Origin: Bacteroidota bacterium
Lineage (GTDB): Bacteria > Bacteroidota > Ignavibacteria > Ignavibacteriales > Melioribacteraceae
Assembly (NCBI GenBank): GCA_018829545.1
Contig: JAHJTX010000102.1
Location: forward strand, 1 to 35,167
Reading direction: 5' to 3'
DNA: 35,167 bases
The notes below the pieces were generated by a model. It saw only the letters and a list, made by a program, of their open reading frames with translations. It did no database searches and was not told where the DNA came from. Below are positions 33,469 to 35,167 of this stretch, one piece after another. Numbering within the stretch: position 1 is the stretch's first letter; every line of letters begins with the position of its first letter. Both the position numbers and the translations under genes were made by a program.

Positions 33469-34917
33469 TTATCTCACATCTATTTCTTTGAAATGATCAC
33501 CATTGAATGAATCAATTATACGATTTATTATCGCATTTCGGTATAGCTCCTTATTCAGTTCCATTCCGATTCCATTCCTATTTAATCTTTTTGCGACAAT
33601 TGGAGTTGTAAAACTTCCGGCAAATGGGTCCAACACATTCTCGTTGATAAAAGAGAAATACTTTATCGCCATCGCTGGAATATCTTCAGGGAATGGCGCT
33701 GAGTGGCCCAATATATTTTCACCCTTACTATTAATTTTAATTACGGGATTTATTTTTACAATATCTTTTCGCCACTTGCTGATAGTAAATTTATCAATAA
33801 TATTCTCCGGATCGTTATTGTGATAATATTGCATAGTATTTGCGCGTAAAGAAAATCGTTTTCCTCTATTGTTTGCGCTTCTTACAAAGCACTTTCCATT
33901 TTTGCATTCCCAGCTTTGAACGCCGATTTCAGATTGTGTATTTCCATTAACATTTAATGAACCGCACACAGGACATGGAATTTTTGTTGTATCTAGGCGG
34001 TGCTTATGAAAGATTAGTATATGCTCATAAGCATTGAATGGATATTGATAAAAAGGGTAATAATTTCCATTGTTCATATGTCTTTTGCTTTCAACTTCTC
34101 CTTTATCCCAGATTATATCATCAACGAACTCAAATCCTTCTTCTTCAAAAATTTTAATAAAATAGGCGCCTAATGGAAGCCTCTTCTTTCCCCATACAGA
34201 TTTTGTTACCAAATTATCATTATCGAATATATCACCAACATTCCATATCCATGCACGATGGTTATCCAAAACTCGGAGTGATTCTCTAATGATCTTGCGC
34301 ATATCCTCTAAATAAAGGTTGATATTTTCCCATTGGGAGTATGCCCGAGCATTGTAATAAGGCGGTGACGTAATCATGAGTTGAATTGATTCAGATTTAA
34401 GTTGTTTTAAAGCTTTGTATGAATCACCCCATAATACTTTAATATCGTCATTCCTGCCGTCAACTACTGCTTGTAAATCTTGATTATATTCCTTTGGTAA
34501 GGTTTCTTGCTGAAAGTTATCTTTTAATAATCCTAAATAAGTTTTACTGAAATGAGTCACATAATCTTGATTACTAAAAGAATTGGTACTGATTTCCTTT
34601 ATTCTATTTATCAGTAAGGAATGCTGAGAAGGATCTAAATACTTTGTTAGATAAGTCTTATTTTTTTCAAGCAGATAATCAAAGTCAATATCGTAATTAT
34701 TAAAAATTTGTTCTGTTATTGGCTTCTCTGCAATAATTGGAGAATGGTAAAGAGCTAAAGTTTCTTTTGCGATGTACTTTTCAACATCACTTATTTTGTA
34801 TCGGTTTGATTTTCCTACTTTTAGAGAAGGTAGACCTTCTTGTTTCATACGCCATAATGTTGAGCGAGAGATATCTAAAATTTGTAAAACATCTTTTTCT
34901 TTCATTAATTTTTCCAT
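33469..34917 (-). CDS. DNA methyltransferase with N-terminal helix-turn-helix and zinc-binding insertion
   Basis: A 482-residue protein. Residues 5-50 form an excisionase/MerR-type helix-turn-helix (VLQILDISRSTLWRMKQEGL, then VGKSNRYKISDVEKYI). The methyltransferase domain has motif IV TSPPYY (183-188) before the AdoMet motif LDPFAGSFTT (429-438), the beta-class order. TSPPY favours N4-cytosine, though N6-adenine is not excluded. Between them C315/C318 and C338/C343 look like a zinc-binding insertion. The linker 50-160 is unassigned. ATG 34917 is chosen. ATG 34905 four codons further is possible, and a longer in-frame extension to 34992 has no domain. Likely partner of the convergent nuclease candidate. 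Confidence 0.87.
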   Translation of the reverse strand: MEKLMKEKDVLQILDISRSTLWRMKQEGLPSLKVGKSNRYKISDVEKYIAKETLALYHSPIIAEKPITEQIFNNYDIDFDYLLEKNKTYLTKYLDPSQHSLLINRIKEISTNSFSNQDYVTHFSKTYLGLLKDNFQQETLPKEYNQDLQAVVDGRNDDIKVLWGDSYKALKQLKSESIQLMITSPPYYNARAYSQWENINLYLEDMRKIIRESLRVLDNHRAWIWNVGDIFDNDNLVTKSVWGKKRLPLGAYFIKIFEEEGFEFVDDIIWDKGEVESKRHMNNGNYYPFYQYPFNAYEHILIFHKHRLDTTKIPCPVCGSLNVNGNTQSEIGVQSWECKNGKCFVRSANNRGKRFSLRANTMQYYHNNDPENIIDKFTISKWRKDIVKINPVIKINSKGENILGHSAPFPEDIPAMAIKYFSFINENVLDPFAGSFTTPIVAKRLNRNGIGMELNKELYRNAIINRIIDSFNGDHFKEIDVR

Positions 34918-34930
34918 AAACACCCACACT

Positions 34931-34950
34931 ATTTGAAACAATTTGAAACA
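34931..34950. repeat. Perfect tandem decamer upstream of the HTH-methyltransferase
   Basis: ATTTGAAACA occurs twice head to tail, ending 14 bases before the methyltransferase start codon. On the minus strand it abuts TATATTTG (34956-34949), which fits a -7 promoter element. It is a plausible operator for the encoded helix-turn-helix domain. Confidence 0.55.
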
Positions 34951-35076
34951 AATATAATCATATAGAAAATCAAATAAAAATAGTTTATTCAAAATATAAT
35001 TTTGGCAATCATAATTTCACTTAATTGACTTAGTACATATTTTCATAAATATTGTGACTTAACATTTTTGTAATTA

Positions 35077-35089
35077 GTCCCGTAAGGAC
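35077..35089. repeat. Short palindromic motif GTCCcgtaaGGAC
   Basis: A 4-bp stem with a 5-base loop is followed by GATATATTAAAAATAAAG. It resembles a dispersed intergenic element known by eye from related genomes, but only one copy is in this window. No gene is present between 34918 and 35146. Confidence 0.25.
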
Positions 35090-35146
35090 GATATATTAAA
35101 AATAAAGTTACTACTCAGCAGCCACATAAATTGTAATTCAAAATAT

Positions 35147-35167
35147 GCCACAAAGACACGAAGACAC
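35147..35167 (+). repeat. Copy of CACAAAG-rich intergenic repeat at window end
   Basis: Begins GCCACAAAG and ends GAAGACAC at the edge of the window. It matches the minus-strand reading of 76-96 at 18 of 21 positions. It may continue beyond the window. Confidence 0.4.

Noticed and set aside
34918-34992. 25-codon N-terminal extension of the HTH-methyltransferase
   Set aside because: It would read through the tandem decamer and promoter-like element, and the sequence is Phe/Leu-rich without similarity to the HTH family start.

Overview
The window looks like a chromosomal segment of an AT-rich, Gram-negative bacterium of the Bacteroidota/Chlorobiota/Ignavibacteriota group, with Ignavibacteriota-like the best guess. 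This is inferred from the protein types: a TonB-dependent vitamin B12 receptor, a 966-residue DUF2723 membrane protein, a short AMP nucleosidase, an FKBP_N/FKBP isomerase, a lipoprotein with a FlgD-like segment, and frequent TTG starts. No rRNA, tRNA, CRISPR array or complete insertion sequence was found. Most of the window is ordinary housekeeping and envelope metabolism in short operons.

Layout. 1-2330: btuB-like receptor (minus) under a clear cobalamin riboswitch. 2426-7176 (minus): an operon-like run of five genes, GNAT, MscS-type channel, nitroreductase, a cyclic-nucleotide-binding-domain/aspartase fusion, and a DUF1801 protein. 7364-8260 (plus): EamA transporter, followed by a palindromic intergenic element. 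8495-11447 (minus): PAP2 phosphatase, AMP nucleosidase, two unknown proteins and a bacterial PH-domain protein. 11603-13921 (plus): hybrid sensor kinase. 14001-15925 (minus): pRiA4b ORF-3-like protein and ornithine aminotransferase. 16109-17304 (minus): a beta-class DNA methyltransferase with a 66-residue partner, next to a nested palindrome. 17589-21881 (minus): GT9 glycosyltransferase, DUF2723 protein and a small protein. 21999-24504: GT2, thioesterase, small membrane protein, FKBP isomerase. 24679-27603 (minus): lipoprotein, DUF1028 hydrolase, RlmL-like rRNA methylase. 27681-30302 (plus): S9-type hydrolase, lipoprotein, small membrane protein, radical SAM protein. 30437-31233 (minus): a sugar transferase broken by two +1 frameshifts, both in poly-A tracts. 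31273-32466 (minus): M29 aminopeptidase.

The most unusual part is 32659-34917. Two convergent genes with abutting stop codons look like an uncharacterised restriction-modification system. One encodes a PD-(D/E)XK-type nuclease candidate whose catalytic core is split by three predicted four-cysteine zinc-binding units. The other encodes a DNA methyltransferase (TSPPY motif) with an N-terminal helix-turn-helix and its own CxxC...C...C insertion. A perfect tandem decamer lies just upstream of the methyltransferase start and could be its own operator.

Other points of interest are the aspartase fused to a cNMP domain that lacks the usual phosphate-binding arginine, the hairpin that encloses the sugar transferase ribosome binding site, several intergenic palindromes, and related short repeats at both ends of the window.
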